DNA from: Planktomarina sp.
GTDB taxonomy: Bacteria; Pseudomonadota; Alphaproteobacteria; Rhodobacterales; Rhodobacteraceae
Direction: 5' to 3'
NCBI GenBank assembly: GCA_017856985.1
Contig: JAFMEA010000014.1
Span: 1 to 48,163 of the forward strand
DNA: 48,163 nucleotides
Below are positions 25,658 through 35,899 of the stretch, one piece after another. How positions within the stretch are numbered: position 1 is the first letter of the stretch; every line of letters starts with the position of its first letter. The notes under the pieces were generated by a model. The model did no database searches. It had not been told where the DNA came from and saw only the letters and a program-made list of their open reading frames with translations. Position numbers and translations under genes: made by a program.

Positions 25658-25876
25658 CTAATGGAGCGTCATCGGAGAATAACTGAATTCCCGAGCCAAG
25701 TCGTAAGCTTGCTCTAAATCTCCAATGAGAGCTAACTGCTCTCCTTCAGAATTATGAACAGACCAAAGCTGTTCTATGTCTCCGGTTTGATCAATAACTT
25801 CGTCGGGCAGATCCTCCTTATCTATAGGTTTCAGATAAACAATCCGATCTTCCAATACGCCAAACTGGTCTTTCAT
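25658..25876 (-). CDS. DUF1150 family small protein
   Basis: 72 aa. The sequence RIVYLKPIDKEDLP near the N-terminus, then LWSVHNSEGEQLALIGD and a C-terminal AYDLAREFSYSPMTLH, matches the DUF1150 pattern found in alphaproteobacteria, often near small heat-shock protein genes. Here no hsp20 gene is adjacent; it is convergent with sat-cysC. Function unknown. The 207 bp upstream (25877-26083) is AT-rich, has no gene and must include promoters for this gene and for the YdcH-type gene. Confidence 0.75.
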   Translation of the reverse strand: MKDQFGVLEDRIVYLKPIDKEDLPDEVIDQTGDIEQLWSVHNSEGEQLALIGDLEQAYDLAREFSYSPMTLH

Positions 25877-26083
25877 TAGTTAAACCTCATTCAGTGCCAC
25901 ATTCTTCAGCCTTACTATGGTAGAGCGCGTTAAAAGTCGACATGCAACCACCCATCTTATGTAAAAACCAACAAAACGATTAGTAATTCTGTTATTAATT
26001 TTTTATTTTTATAGACCTAAGTGAAAGCTTCTCAAATTAGTAAAAAAAGGCTACAATAAAATCTCAGATATAAAAGGTAGAGC

Positions 26084-26299
26084 ATGAAACCGCCAAGTGA
26101 AATGAACCACAACGAAGTGTTGGGAATAGAACTTGAAGTTTTGCGTCAGGAACATCGCGATTTAGATTTAGCTATCGCAGTCCTAGCTGAAAAATCTATC
26201 GATCACTTAGCAGTGAAGCGGCTAAAAAAGAAAAAACTGCACATTAAAGACCACATAAGTAGATTAGAAGATGAACTTACCCCAGATATTATTGCCTAA
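26084..26299 (+). CDS. YdcH (DUF465) family small helical protein
   Basis: 71 aa. The family pattern is visible: a helix with VLRQEHRDLDLAIAVL, then LKKKKLHIKDHISRLE, forming an antiparallel helical hairpin. AAGG stands six bases before the ATG, and TACAAT at 26052-26057 is a possible -10 box. It lies 56 bp before purE on the same strand, an arrangement common in Rhodobacterales. Function is unknown; similar proteins are found in most proteobacteria. Confidence 0.8.
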   Translation: MKPPSEMNHNEVLGIELEVLRQEHRDLDLAIAVLAEKSIDHLAVKRLKKKKLHIKDHISRLEDELTPDIIA

Positions 26300-26355
26300 C
26301 CTTATGCAATTCGATAGGTTCCGATCTCTGCGAATGTGGCATATGAGGTATGGAT

Positions 26356-26838
26356 ATGGTTGATATTGCAATAATCATGGGCAGCCAATCAGATTGGCCA
26401 ACAATGAGACATGCTGCAAATATTCTGGACGAACTTGAGATACAGTTTGAACGTAAAATTGTGTCCGCCCACCGCACACCTGACAGGCTCTGGGAGTTTG
26501 GGAAAACAGCTGCCGAGCGAGGGCTCAAAGTAATCATTGCAGGCGCTGGAGGCGCAGCGCATTTGCCTGGTATGATTGCGTCCAAAACGCACATTCCTGT
26601 GGTCGGAGTGCCAATACAAACCAAGGCCTTAGCCGGCGTAGACAGCCTATATTCAATACTTCAAATGCCTAAAGGCTACCCAGTAGCTACCATGGCTATC
26701 GGAACTACGGGCGCAGCAAATGCTGGCCTGATGGCCGCAAGTATTCTTGGAACTCAAGATGATACAATTGCCGAACGATTAAAGGCGTGGAGATTGGCAC
26801 TATCGGAGTCCATCCCTCACGAACCTACTGATGGATAA
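26356..26838 (+). CDS. purE: PurE, N5-carboxyaminoimidazole ribonucleotide mutase
   Basis: 160 aa. It converts N5-CAIR to CAIR in purine synthesis. The signature GSQSDW lies at the N-terminus, followed by [13 protein letters not shown] and [16 protein letters not shown], which line the active site. The ATG at 26356 is chosen because GAGG is seven bases upstream; the ATG at 26350 is too close to that site. It overlaps purK by 8 bp, so the two subsequent enzymes are translated together. Confidence 0.96.
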   Translation: MVDIAIIMGSQSDWPTMRHAANILDELEIQFERKIVSAHRTPDRLWEFGKTAAERGLKVIIAGAGGAAHLPGMIASKTHIPVVGVPIQTKALAGVDSLYSILQMPKGYPVATMAIGTTGAANAGLMAASILGTQDDTIAERLKAWRLALSESIPHEPTDG

Positions 26839-27892
26839 CCAGTTACCAATCGGATCAACAATTGGCATCTTAGGTGGGGGCCAATTAGGACGTATGCTCT
26901 CACTTGCAGCAAGCAGACTGGGAATGAACACACATATATTTGAGCCAAACATAAATTCACCTGCCGGGCGAGTGTCACAACATGTAACAACTGCCTCATA
27001 CGACGATGTGGAAGCGTTACAGGCCTTTGGGCAGGCCGTAGATGTCATCACTTATGAATTTGAAAATATTCCTACATCTGCTTTGGATATTTTAGAAAAT
27101 ATGAGTACGATCTATCCAGGCCGCGGGACCCTTGCTATTTCACAGGATCGTTTGGCAGAAAAAAACTTTTTAAATAGCCTAGGACTGCAGACAGCCCCTT
27201 TTGCAAATGTAGAGAATGATAAAGAGGCCGTGGCAGCCATAGCTTCAATTGGCACTCCATCCATTTTAAAAACCCGGAGAATGGGATACGACGGAAAAGG
27301 TCAAGTGAAGATCACAAAACCAACACAGATCCATACTGCGTGGGATACAATGCAAGGGTCTGCCTCTATACTTGAAGGTTTTATAGACTTTAACCAAGAA
27401 GTTTCTGTAATAGCTGCCCGTGGTGTTGACGGAGAAGTGTCTTGCTATGATCCTGGCGAGAATGTTCACCATGACGGAATATTGCATACGACTAAGGTAC
27501 CCTCCTCCCTAAGTACCCCACAGCGTGTGGATGCAGTGCTACTAGCGGGAAAAATCTTAAACGCACTTCAGTATGTTGGGGTAATGGGTGTAGAGTTATT
27601 CGTTACGCCAAATGGCTTGGTGGTCAATGAAATTGCACCCCGAGTCCATAATTCAGGCCATTGGACCCAAAACGGCTGTGATATTTGTCAATTTGAACAG
27701 CATATCAGAGCAATTGCCGGCTGGCCATTAGGGGATGGATCCCGACACACTGACATAACGATGGAGAACTTGATCGGGGAAGACATAAATCACATACCAG
27801 AGTTATCTAAATCTTCGGCGGCACTGCATATTTATGGAAAAGAAGAAATAAAACCTGGACGAAAAATGGGTCACGTCAATAAACGAAACTAA
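26831..27892 (+). CDS. purK: PurK, N5-carboxyaminoimidazole ribonucleotide synthase
   Basis: 353 aa ATP-grasp enzyme that makes N5-CAIR from AIR, ATP and bicarbonate. Visible landmarks are [16 protein letters not shown] at the N-terminus, [13 protein letters not shown] in the ATP-grasp core, [16 protein letters not shown] and [14 protein letters not shown], the metal- and substrate-binding block. Its start lies within the end of purE, and its end overlaps the convergent lipase-like gene by 4 bp. Confidence 0.96.
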   Translation: MDNQLPIGSTIGILGGGQLGRMLSLAASRLGMNTHIFEPNINSPAGRVSQHVTTASYDDVEALQAFGQAVDVITYEFENIPTSALDILENMSTIYPGRGTLAISQDRLAEKNFLNSLGLQTAPFANVENDKEAVAAIASIGTPSILKTRRMGYDGKGQVKITKPTQIHTAWDTMQGSASILEGFIDFNQEVSVIAARGVDGEVSCYDPGENVHHDGILHTTKVPSSLSTPQRVDAVLLAGKILNALQYVGVMGVELFVTPNGLVVNEIAPRVHNSGHWTQNGCDICQFEQHIRAIAGWPLGDGSRHTDITMENLIGEDINHIPELSKSSAALHIYGKEEIKPGRKMGHVNKRN

Positions 27893-28647
27893 CGTCTTCG
27901 TTCATAACGACCAAGGACCTTTGACAAAGCCAACCAACTAGCGTTGGCAAATGTTAGAGAGTGGTCAAAGCGTCCTAACTCAAGATAGTTTTTCACCTGC
28001 GCAATGACTAAAGGGTTATTCATCATAAATGTATGGGTAACGGGAAGTGTAAGATGGTCGCGCATGCCTTCCACCCGTGTGCTAAAAACAGAAACTTTAC
28101 CATCATCAGGACCATTAATTACGTTTGAGTAAATTGGATTAAAGCTCAAACTGCCAGCCACTACTCCTACCGAAAAGGACACAGGTGGTAACTGGTTTGG
28201 CATACCAACCCTATCAGTGCTCAGTTCCCGTCCAGCGGGGCCGTTAATCCAGTTAAATCCTAAGAACTCACGCGTAGCATCAACAATTTCTGAGCCTTTA
28301 TTTGGTGGGCCAAGCATAACAACATGACCTAAATTTTTAAGTTTGTTAGAAGCTAAGTAGGCCCTAACCATAATGCCTCCAAGTGAGTGGGTAACAAAGT
28401 GTACTCGCCGATCCCCACAGGAGTTTATCGCCTGTGGTATGGTATCGCGGGCCAGTTCTTCAATCGATTTAAATCGTGACGGATAGCGAGGATTCACCAC
28501 GTGATAACTCTGCGCCTTTAAACTACGCTGCATAATTAAAAAGGATGACTCAGTACGAGCCAACCCATGCAATAAAATAACACAGTCTTTAGAAAAGGCT
28601 TGGCTAGAACACGATATAGCCCATATTATCAATAACGCCCGCAGCAT
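27889..28647 (-). CDS. secreted alpha/beta hydrolase, lipase-like
   Basis: 252 aa. A short hydrophobic leader (MLRALLIIWAISCSSQAFS) suggests export; Cys13 after AIS could also be a weak lipobox. The alpha/beta-hydrolase landmarks are the oxyanion-hole LLHGLART (25-32) and the nucleophile motif THSLGG with Ser88. The C-terminal VTHTFMMNN probably supplies the catalytic His. The LVxHGLAR-type start and HSLGG motif resemble bacterial triacylglycerol lipases/esterases of the PGAP1-like group. The substrate is unknown. It is convergent with purK. Confidence 0.8.
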   Translation of the reverse strand: MLRALLIIWAISCSSQAFSKDCVILLHGLARTESSFLIMQRSLKAQSYHVVNPRYPSRFKSIEELARDTIPQAINSCGDRRVHFVTHSLGGIMVRAYLASNKLKNLGHVVMLGPPNKGSEIVDATREFLGFNWINGPAGRELSTDRVGMPNQLPPVSFSVGVVAGSLSFNPIYSNVINGPDDGKVSVFSTRVEGMRDHLTLPVTHTFMMNNPLVIAQVKNYLELGRFDHSLTFANASWLALSKVLGRYERRR

Positions 28648-28683
28648 GTCTTCATTATATTAGCTATTTGAGTAATTGAAAGG

Positions 28684-29511
28684 TCATCGGCGACGCTGAC
28701 GCAACGCAACGATAGTTCCCAAGAAAACCAAACCCGCGGCAAAACCCAGCCGCCAAGTTAGTACCTCTGCTAAGAATAAGTAACCTAGTAAAGCCGCAAT
28801 AAGCGGCACAGATAACTGTAAAATTGCAGCAGTAGTTGATTGGAAGCGTGGTAGAACCGCGTACCAAACCGCATACCCGATACCCGAGGTGACGGCTCCT
28901 GAAAATATGGCCAAAATTGCTCCCTTTGCGTCCAGTTCATCTGGCATAATAACATACATTAAAACTGCCAAGGGAGTAGCCCAAACAAAGTTCTGTGCAG
29001 TCTCCAATAACGGATCAGAAGAACTATGCCCAATAAACGTATAAAGGCCCCATCCAATGGCTGCGAGTAGCATTAAGATCAATGAATAAAAATTCAAATC
29101 CAGTGTCCCATTAGGAAGTAGTAAAAGACAGAGCCCCAAGAATGAAATCATCGCACCCAGAATACGAAATAAATCTATTTCTTCACGCCACAAAAGAGCG
29201 AGAAGAAACATAGTTAGCTGAACTCCACCAAATAGCACTAAAGCTCCTAAGCCGGCATCTAAAGACACATAAGCCACAGAAAAACTAGTGGCATAAACAA
29301 ATAACGCAATTGCAGATATTGGTTTAAAAACAGGCCGCCAAACATTTGCGCGGTTGGCAACCAGGACCCAGAGCAGTACGGCACCAGAACAAAGTCGTAA
29401 TAAGGAAAAAGAAATGGGGCCAGTGCTGGCATCTAGCAATGCCCACCGACTGATAAAAGAATTAGCAGCGAACGCTACAAGTGCTATTAATGTTAAAATA
29501 GTTAATCGCAT
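28684..29511 (-). CDS. EamA/DMT-superfamily transporter
   Basis: About 275 aa with roughly ten hydrophobic segments, in two repeated halves as expected for drug/metabolite transporters. The first half has AFAANSFISRWAL and FSLLRLCSGAVLLWVLV; the second has LMLLAAIGWGLYTFIG and a LLGYLFLAEVLTW block, a hallmark of EamA repeats. The ATG at 29511 is used; a TTG seven codons earlier lacks a ribosome site. Substrate unknown; metabolite export is typical. It ends in an arginine-rich tail and lies 36 bp before the lipase-like gene. Confidence 0.88.
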   Translation of the reverse strand: MRLTILTLIALVAFAANSFISRWALLDASTGPISFSLLRLCSGAVLLWVLVANRANVWRPVFKPISAIALFVYATSFSVAYVSLDAGLGALVLFGGVQLTMFLLALLWREEIDLFRILGAMISFLGLCLLLLPNGTLDLNFYSLILMLLAAIGWGLYTFIGHSSSDPLLETAQNFVWATPLAVLMYVIMPDELDAKGAILAIFSGAVTSGIGYAVWYAVLPRFQSTTAAILQLSVPLIAALLGYLFLAEVLTWRLGFAAGLVFLGTIVALRQRRR

Positions 29512-29563
29512 AGTGTGTTTATGTATTAACAACTCTTTAATTTAGAACAAAGAGAAAAGAATT

Positions 29564-29592
29564 AAAAAAAGGCCCACGTTGTAACGTGGGCC
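29564..29592 (-). terminator. Rho-independent terminator of groES-groEL
   Basis: GGCCCACGTT (29571-29580) and AACGTGGGCC (29583-29592) form a perfect stem of up to 10 bp, and on the minus strand it is followed by seven T residues (29564-29570). It lies about 31 bp past the groEL stop codon and is the clearest terminator of the window. Confidence 0.92.
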
Positions 29593-29623
29593 CTAATCTT
29601 AAGTGGATATCTGGTTGACGAAA

Positions 29624-31291
<1,668 letters not shown>

Positions 31292-31331
31292 CTATAAAAA
31301 AAATTTCAGTTTCAAGTGAATGCCTTAGGTT

Positions 31332-31619
31332 TTAAGAAATTACACCTAGGATATCGTTTTCCTTCATGATCAATAGCTCTTTGCCATCGACAGTGACTTC
31401 CGTTCCGGACCATTTTCCAAACAGGATTTTGTCACCTTTTTTGACGTCCATGGCAATCCGTTCGCCACCATCGTCACGCAAACCTGCTCCAACAGAGACA
31501 ATCATGCCTTCAGCTGGCTTTTCTTTTGCGCTGTCTGGGATGATTAGACCACCCGCAGTTTTTTCGTCGCCTTCAACACGTTCAACAAGAACGCGGTCAT
31601 GCAGAGGGGTAAATGCCAT
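31332..31619 (-). CDS. groS: GroES, 10 kDa co-chaperonin
   Basis: 95 aa from the ATG at 31619 (AGGAG eight bases upstream); the open frame extends 29 codons upstream through the CIRCE element and is not coding. The family begins with [12 protein letters not shown], includes the mobile loop [17 protein letters not shown] and ends with [13 protein letters not shown]. GroES caps GroEL. First gene of the operon. Confidence 0.99.
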   Translation of the reverse strand: MAFTPLHDRVLVERVEGDEKTAGGLIIPDSAKEKPAEGMIVSVGAGLRDDGGERIAMDVKKGDKILFGKWSGTEVTVDGKELLIMKENDILGVIS

Positions 31620-31656
31620 CTTTGTAGCTCCTAGCTGGCTCAAAGTTAATCTTAAT

Positions 31657-31683
31657 TTGGCACTCAACAAGGCCGAGTGCCAA
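31657..31683. promoter_or_regulatory. CIRCE element (HrcA operator) of groES-groEL
   Basis: TTGGCACTC at 31657-31665 and GAGTGCCAA at 31675-31683 are a perfect 9 bp inverted repeat separated by 9 bp, a near match to the canonical TTAGCACTC-N9-GAGTGCTAA. It sits just downstream of the -10 box and 37 bp before the groES start, so HrcA bound there would block early transcription. hrcA itself is not in the window. Confidence 0.95.
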
Positions 31684-31690
31684 CGAATGG

Positions 31691-31719
31691 TAGATAGGTA
31701 ACACACCTGCCAGTGTCAA
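31691..31719 (-). promoter_or_regulatory. groES-groEL promoter, sigma-70 type
   Basis: On the minus strand TTGACA (31714-31719) and TATCTA (31691-31696) are separated by 17 bp. The transcription start would fall at the edge of or within the CIRCE element. The perfect -35 box suggests housekeeping sigma control with HrcA repression, though an RpoH contribution cannot be excluded. Confidence 0.8.
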
Positions 31720-31767
31720 CGGCTGTCCATAAAAAAAATTAAATTTTTAATAAACTTTGAAATATCT

Positions 31768-32433
31768 TCAATTTATTACGTCAGCCCAGTCGGTTAGACC
31801 TTTCTTTCCAGTCGAGTTAAGCGCGTAAACACCTTGCTCAACCTTATCAAACCACCCGTACACATTATTTCGCATCAGCGAAGTTGCGGACTCTACCCCA
31901 GTTTCTTTTGCAACAACTGCCCCTCTACTAGCACCTGAAATAGCTAAGAAAGTTGCACACTTCAGGGCGTCTTGCCGGTATCCAGTTACTAGGCCGTGCC
32001 GGGTCGCACCGCCTGAGTTTGGGTCACCATCTAAGCGTTCAAACAATTTCATAATTTGCTTAGATTTTTTTGCTGATTTTCGAGGGTTGTATTGCTCAGG
32101 CATGCAATGCAATTCTACAAATTGATCACGAACTCGAAGGGTCAAAAGCCCTAAACCCAATCGGCGACATAGATTTTGATTTAATTTAAGGCGCTTATAC
32201 CCAAACTTCCCTTCGGGCCTAACAACCGCTACATATACGTGATCACTTATCCGAAGGCGTTCAGTTGCTTGATGGAACAGTGTCAAGGAAAAACCCAACT
32301 TCAACTCGATAATTATAGCCGGCTCATTACCGCGAACAGCCATTACATCGGCGGCCCCAACCTCACCCTTCACCACATATCCTAAATTTTGGAAATGGCG
32401 CTTAATAGGTTCGTACAAATCACTTTCTCGCAT
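31768..32433 (-). CDS. DUF2161 protein, putative PD-(D/E)XK-type nuclease with C-terminal helix-turn-helix
   Basis: 221 aa from the ATG at 32433; an upstream TTG adds 12 residues. The N-terminal half has a GAADVMAVRGN strand with Asp29 and an IIIELKLG strand with Glu43 and Lys45, matching the D-Xn-ExK nuclease pattern. The family is described as a putative PD-(D/E)XK phosphodiesterase. The C-terminal half (AKETGVESATSLMRNNVYGWF) has the look of a winged helix. It is encoded between groES and the divergent pyrophosphatase gene. Substrate and role are unknown. Confidence 0.8.
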   Translation of the reverse strand: MRESDLYEPIKRHFQNLGYVVKGEVGAADVMAVRGNEPAIIIELKLGFSLTLFHQATERLRISDHVYVAVVRPEGKFGYKRLKLNQNLCRRLGLGLLTLRVRDQFVELHCMPEQYNPRKSAKKSKQIMKLFERLDGDPNSGGATRHGLVTGYRQDALKCATFLAISGASRGAVVAKETGVESATSLMRNNVYGWFDKVEQGVYALNSTGKKGLTDWADVIN

Positions 32434-32541
32434 GGGTCTTGGTTGCCACAAATAAGTGCAAACGTCCAATTTTGTCTGGGTGACATTAGTTATTTTGCTG
32501 CATATAAGAGCCTAAATTTATTTCTATCAAAGGTTTACTCT

Positions 32542-33459
32542 ATGATTAAAGTATTTGGCCACAAAGCCCCAGACACTGATACTGCTGGAAGCGCCATCAT
32601 TTGGGCTTGGTATCTCAATGAGGTTAAAGGCCAACCCGCAAAAGCTGTTCTACTTGGCACACCCAATACGGAAGCAAACTTTGTTCTAAGTCACTGGGGC
32701 ATAGAAACCCCTGAAATAATTATAGATGTAGATGACGGCGAGCCTGTAATTATAGTTGATACTAATAATCCTGCCGAGTTGCCGGACAATATAAACAATG
32801 CCGATATTCAAGCCCTGATTGATCACCACAAGCTGGTGGGCGGTTTGGAAACCCGAGGACCGATCGAAATTACGATAAGACCTCTAGCTTGTACAGCAAC
32901 TATCATGCATGACTTAATGGGTGAAAATACAAAAAAACTGCCCAATAGAATTAAGGGAATTATGCTGTCGTGTATCCTTTCAGATACGCTGGAATTTCGC
33001 AGCCCAACAACAACTGGACAAGATCGTATTTTAGCAGAAAACTTAGGTAAAGAATTAGATATCTCAATCCCTACATATGCAGCTCAAATGTTCGCTGCCA
33101 AATCAGATTTGACCTCATTTTCAGACGAAGATTTGTTAAGAATGGATAGCAAGGAATACACAGTCGCCAATAATAAATTTAGAATCTCAGTGTTAGAGAC
33201 CACATCCCCCAAAACAGTTATGGATCGCAAAGTAGGGCTTATGGCGAGCATGCCTGAAGTTGCAAAGAAAGATGGTGTAGATCAGGTACTCTTGTTTGTT
33301 GTAGACATCCTGAATTCAGAGGCGACCATGCTTATTCCAAATGCCATCTGTAAATCCGTAGCTGAAAAGTCTTTCGGAGTTTCAGTGACTGGCGATACGG
33401 TTAAACTTGCCGGTGTTATGAGCCGAAAAAAACAAATAATCCCTAATCTCAAATTATAA
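32542..33459 (+). CDS. ppaC: family II (manganese-dependent) inorganic pyrophosphatase
   Basis: 305 aa from the ATG at 32542, which begins MIKVFGHKAPDTDT; a long in-frame extension runs back through the divergent DUF2161 start and is rejected. DHH-family metal ligands are visible: His7, Asp11 and Asp13 in GHKAPDTD, Asp in IIVDTNN, and the DHHK motif. The C-terminal SRKKQ block holds the substrate-binding Arg and Lys. It hydrolyses PPi to phosphate. This class differs from the soluble family I enzyme common in proteobacteria. Confidence 0.94.
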   Translation: MIKVFGHKAPDTDTAGSAIIWAWYLNEVKGQPAKAVLLGTPNTEANFVLSHWGIETPEIIIDVDDGEPVIIVDTNNPAELPDNINNADIQALIDHHKLVGGLETRGPIEITIRPLACTATIMHDLMGENTKKLPNRIKGIMLSCILSDTLEFRSPTTTGQDRILAENLGKELDISIPTYAAQMFAAKSDLTSFSDEDLLRMDSKEYTVANNKFRISVLETTSPKTVMDRKVGLMASMPEVAKKDGVDQVLLFVVDILNSEATMLIPNAICKSVAEKSFGVSVTGDTVKLAGVMSRKKQIIPNLKL

Positions 33460-33480
33460 CGCTTTCACAAAGGACAACGC

Positions 33481-34353
33481 GTGACACAGATCATTAATTC
33501 ACTTGCAGACATATCTGAGCGTTATGATGCCTTATTTTGTGATCTATGGGGCTGTGTACATGATGGAATAACGCCCTTCGATGAGGCCTTAGCCGCAATG
33601 CAGACCTTTAGACAAAAAGGTGGCTCAATAATTTTAGTAACTAACTCACCACGACCACATACCGATGTACAAGAACAGTTGCTGCAGATTGGCATATCAG
33701 AAAGTTTCTACGACAGAATTGCAACATCTGGCGATAGCGCCAGAGCAGCGATGTACAGTGGCGTTGTGGGTCGTAAAGTGTATTTCTTGGGACAACCACA
33801 TGACCAATCCTTTTTTAACCCACCAGATATCTACCTGAATTCACCTAAAATAACCCAGGTCAATATTGAGCAAGCAGAAGGAATTATATGTTGTGGACCC
33901 TTCAATCCTCTGGCAGATTTAAACGAAATTAAACCACAGTTATTAATAGCTAAGGCAAAAGGTTTGAAGCTTCTCTGCGCTAACCCAGATATTGTAGTTG
34001 ACCGAGGCGAGAGCCGAGAGTGGTGTGCTGGTGCTGTAGCCAAACTTTACACGGAGATGGGAGGCAAAAGCATTTATTTTGGCAAACCCCATTCACCAAT
34101 TTACGCCTTAGCCCGCAATCTGTTGGACGGTCTAGAAAAAATAGTCTCAAATGACCGGATATTGTGTGTTGGGGATGGAGTTTTAACCGATATTTTGGGT
34201 GCTACGGCGGAAAGCTTTGATTCGCTTTTTATCACAGGTGGCCTAGCCGCAAGCCCAACTCAAACCCTAAAACAGCCAAATCCTCAGGCTTTGGCGACCT
34301 TTTTAAAGGATAATGTGGCTGACCCTACGTATTCAATAGGAAAATTACGTTGA
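33481..34353 (+). CDS. HAD-superfamily (subfamily IIA) hydrolase
   Basis: 290 aa starting at GTG 33481 with AAGGA upstream. The motif I region is FCDLWGCVHDG, with nucleophile Asp21; the usual DxD is DLW here, which is characteristic of the TIGR01459-type branch. Motif II is LVTNSPRPH, Lys is in GKPHSPIY, and motif IV is CVGDGVLTDILGA. Probably a phosphatase acting on a small phosphorylated metabolite; the substrate is not known. It lies 21 bp after the pyrophosphatase and may be co-transcribed. Confidence 0.88.
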   Translation: MTQIINSLADISERYDALFCDLWGCVHDGITPFDEALAAMQTFRQKGGSIILVTNSPRPHTDVQEQLLQIGISESFYDRIATSGDSARAAMYSGVVGRKVYFLGQPHDQSFFNPPDIYLNSPKITQVNIEQAEGIICCGPFNPLADLNEIKPQLLIAKAKGLKLLCANPDIVVDRGESREWCAGAVAKLYTEMGGKSIYFGKPHSPIYALARNLLDGLEKIVSNDRILCVGDGVLTDILGATAESFDSLFITGGLAASPTQTLKQPNPQALATFLKDNVADPTYSIGKLR

Positions 34354-34436
34354 CGACACTTGATGTTTGCAGGCTTAAGGTAATAAAGTTGCGTGTGTAG
34401 CTGCCTTGTGTTGCGGTTATTACCCTGAGGTACAAA

Positions 34437-34880
34437 ATGTTAGGCAATATGCTTCGCGGCACCATCTGTATCGAAGACATTGAAGTTGGAATGAGCCGCC
34501 ATTTAAAGAAAACTGTTACAGATCGCGACATAGAGATGTTTGCTGAAGTGTCTACCGATCACAATCCGGTACATCTCAATGAAGATTATGCTAATGAAAC
34601 AATTTTTGGAGGCCGAATTGCCCACGGTATGCTCACTGCAGGTTTGATTTCAGCGGTGATTGGCGAGCAACTACCAGGCCATGGAACCGTCTACCTTGGG
34701 CAAACACTTAAGTTTTTGGGCCCCGTAAGACCAGGTGACCAAGTTACAGCCCGTGTTGAAGTGGTGGAGATAAATCTCAGTCGCCGTCAAGTAAAGTTAA
34801 GTACATGCTGTTTAGTTGATCAAAAGAAAGTGTTAGTGGGTGAGGCAACAGTCCTAGCGCCGTCACGGAAATTTGACTAA
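34437..34880 (+). CDS. MaoC-like (R)-specific enoyl-CoA hydratase
   Basis: 147 aa hotdog-fold protein. The hydratase-2 motif is STDHNPVHLNEDYANETIFGGRIAHG, where Asp and His form the catalytic dyad. TVYLGQTLKFLGPVRPGDQV is typical of PhaJ-like hydratases. It hydrates trans-2-enoyl-CoA to (R)-3-hydroxyacyl-CoA, feeding polyhydroxyalkanoate or other acyl-CoA routes; no PHA synthase is near. GAGG is six bases before the ATG. Confidence 0.88.
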   Translation: MLGNMLRGTICIEDIEVGMSRHLKKTVTDRDIEMFAEVSTDHNPVHLNEDYANETIFGGRIAHGMLTAGLISAVIGEQLPGHGTVYLGQTLKFLGPVRPGDQVTARVEVVEINLSRRQVKLSTCCLVDQKKVLVGEATVLAPSRKFD

Positions 34881-34951
34881 AAAGTAATATAAAACCTAAC
34901 TTTTACGGTACAATCCTTGCCCTAAACAATTCATCGAGGTAGGGGAATTTC

Positions 34952-35899
34952 ATGAGGCAATTTCAAACGCACAATATCCCTAAAGATGCACGTGGTGCGG
35001 CCGTAGCTATTGGCAATTTTGATGGCGTTCACCTTGGCCATCAAGCCATTATTGATGTTGCTCGAAAACAAGCTAAAAAAAATAATACACCATTAGGCAT
35101 TTTAACTTTTGAGCCTCATCCTAGAACTTTTTTTTCAAAAAAGCATGGTAAAGACTTACCACCTTTTAGATTACTAAATGCTAGTGCCCGCTTTCATCGA
35201 CTAGAAAAGCTCGGTGTTGATTTAATATTAGAGATCCCGTTTGATCAACAGCTTTGTGAACTTAGTGATTGGGACTTTTCTCAGAAAATTTTGACTGATG
35301 CTTTTGGCCTTTCACATGTCGTTGTTGGGTCCGACTTTTGCTTTGGTAAGGGAAGGCAAGGAAACGCACTAAGCCTAAGTAAACACGCCGAACAACTCGG
35401 CTTTGGAATTACTATTGCTGAGTTAAAAAATCATGGAGAGCATGTAATAAGTTCAACAAATATCCGAAAAGCGCTAGCCGAAGCAAACCCCAAAAAAGCA
35501 GCGGCCATGCTTGGACATTGGCATAGAATTGAAGGCACAGTAGAGCATGGTGAGAAACGCGGCCGTACGTTGGGCTATCCTACCATAAATATAGCTATAG
35601 ACGGCTTGCAGGCCCCAGCTTTTGGAGTTTATGCCGTCATCACAGATATTCTAACCGGTCCACACGCTGGCCACTACAAAGGTGTTGCTTCAATTGGTGT
35701 TCGACCTATGTTTGGGCAAAATAAACCAAACTTTGAAACTTTTATATTTGACTTCGACGGGGACCTCTACGGCGAGACGGTCTCAGTGGGCCTCATAGAA
35801 TACCTCAGAGATGAGGAAAACTTCGACGGAATTGATAGCCTGATAACTCAAATGGGGTCAGACTGTTTGAGTGCGCGCAAAATTTTGGAAGAGCTATGA
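34952..35899 (+). CDS. ribF: RibF, bifunctional riboflavin kinase / FAD synthetase
   Basis: 315 aa. The N-terminal FMN adenylyltransferase domain has AIGNFDGVHLGHQAII (nucleotidyl-transferase HxGH-type site) and ISSTNIRKALAEANP. The C-terminal riboflavin kinase domain has GRTLGYPTINIA, then GVYAV and a NFETFIFDFDGDLYG block. It makes FMN and FAD from riboflavin. AGGGGA precedes the ATG. It is coupled to ycgN by a 4 bp overlap. No FMN riboswitch was noticed in the 71 bp upstream gap. Confidence 0.96.
   Translation: MRQFQTHNIPKDARGAAVAIGNFDGVHLGHQAIIDVARKQAKKNNTPLGILTFEPHPRTFFSKKHGKDLPPFRLLNASARFHRLEKLGVDLILEIPFDQQLCELSDWDFSQKILTDAFGLSHVVVGSDFCFGKGRQGNALSLSKHAEQLGFGITIAELKNHGEHVISSTNIRKALAEANPKKAAAMLGHWHRIEGTVEHGEKRGRTLGYPTINIAIDGLQAPAFGVYAVITDILTGPHAGHYKGVASIGVRPMFGQNKPNFETFIFDFDGDLYGETVSVGLIEYLRDEENFDGIDSLITQMGSDCLSARKILEEL

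Noticed and set aside
31620-31706. 29-codon extension of GroES
   Set aside because: It reads through the CIRCE element and -10 box, and GroES proteins begin at the ATG at 31619.
32389-32541. 51-codon extension of the pyrophosphatase into the DUF2161 gene
   Set aside because: The family begins at MIKVFGHKAPD; the extra residues are antisense to the DUF2161 N-terminus and look unrelated.
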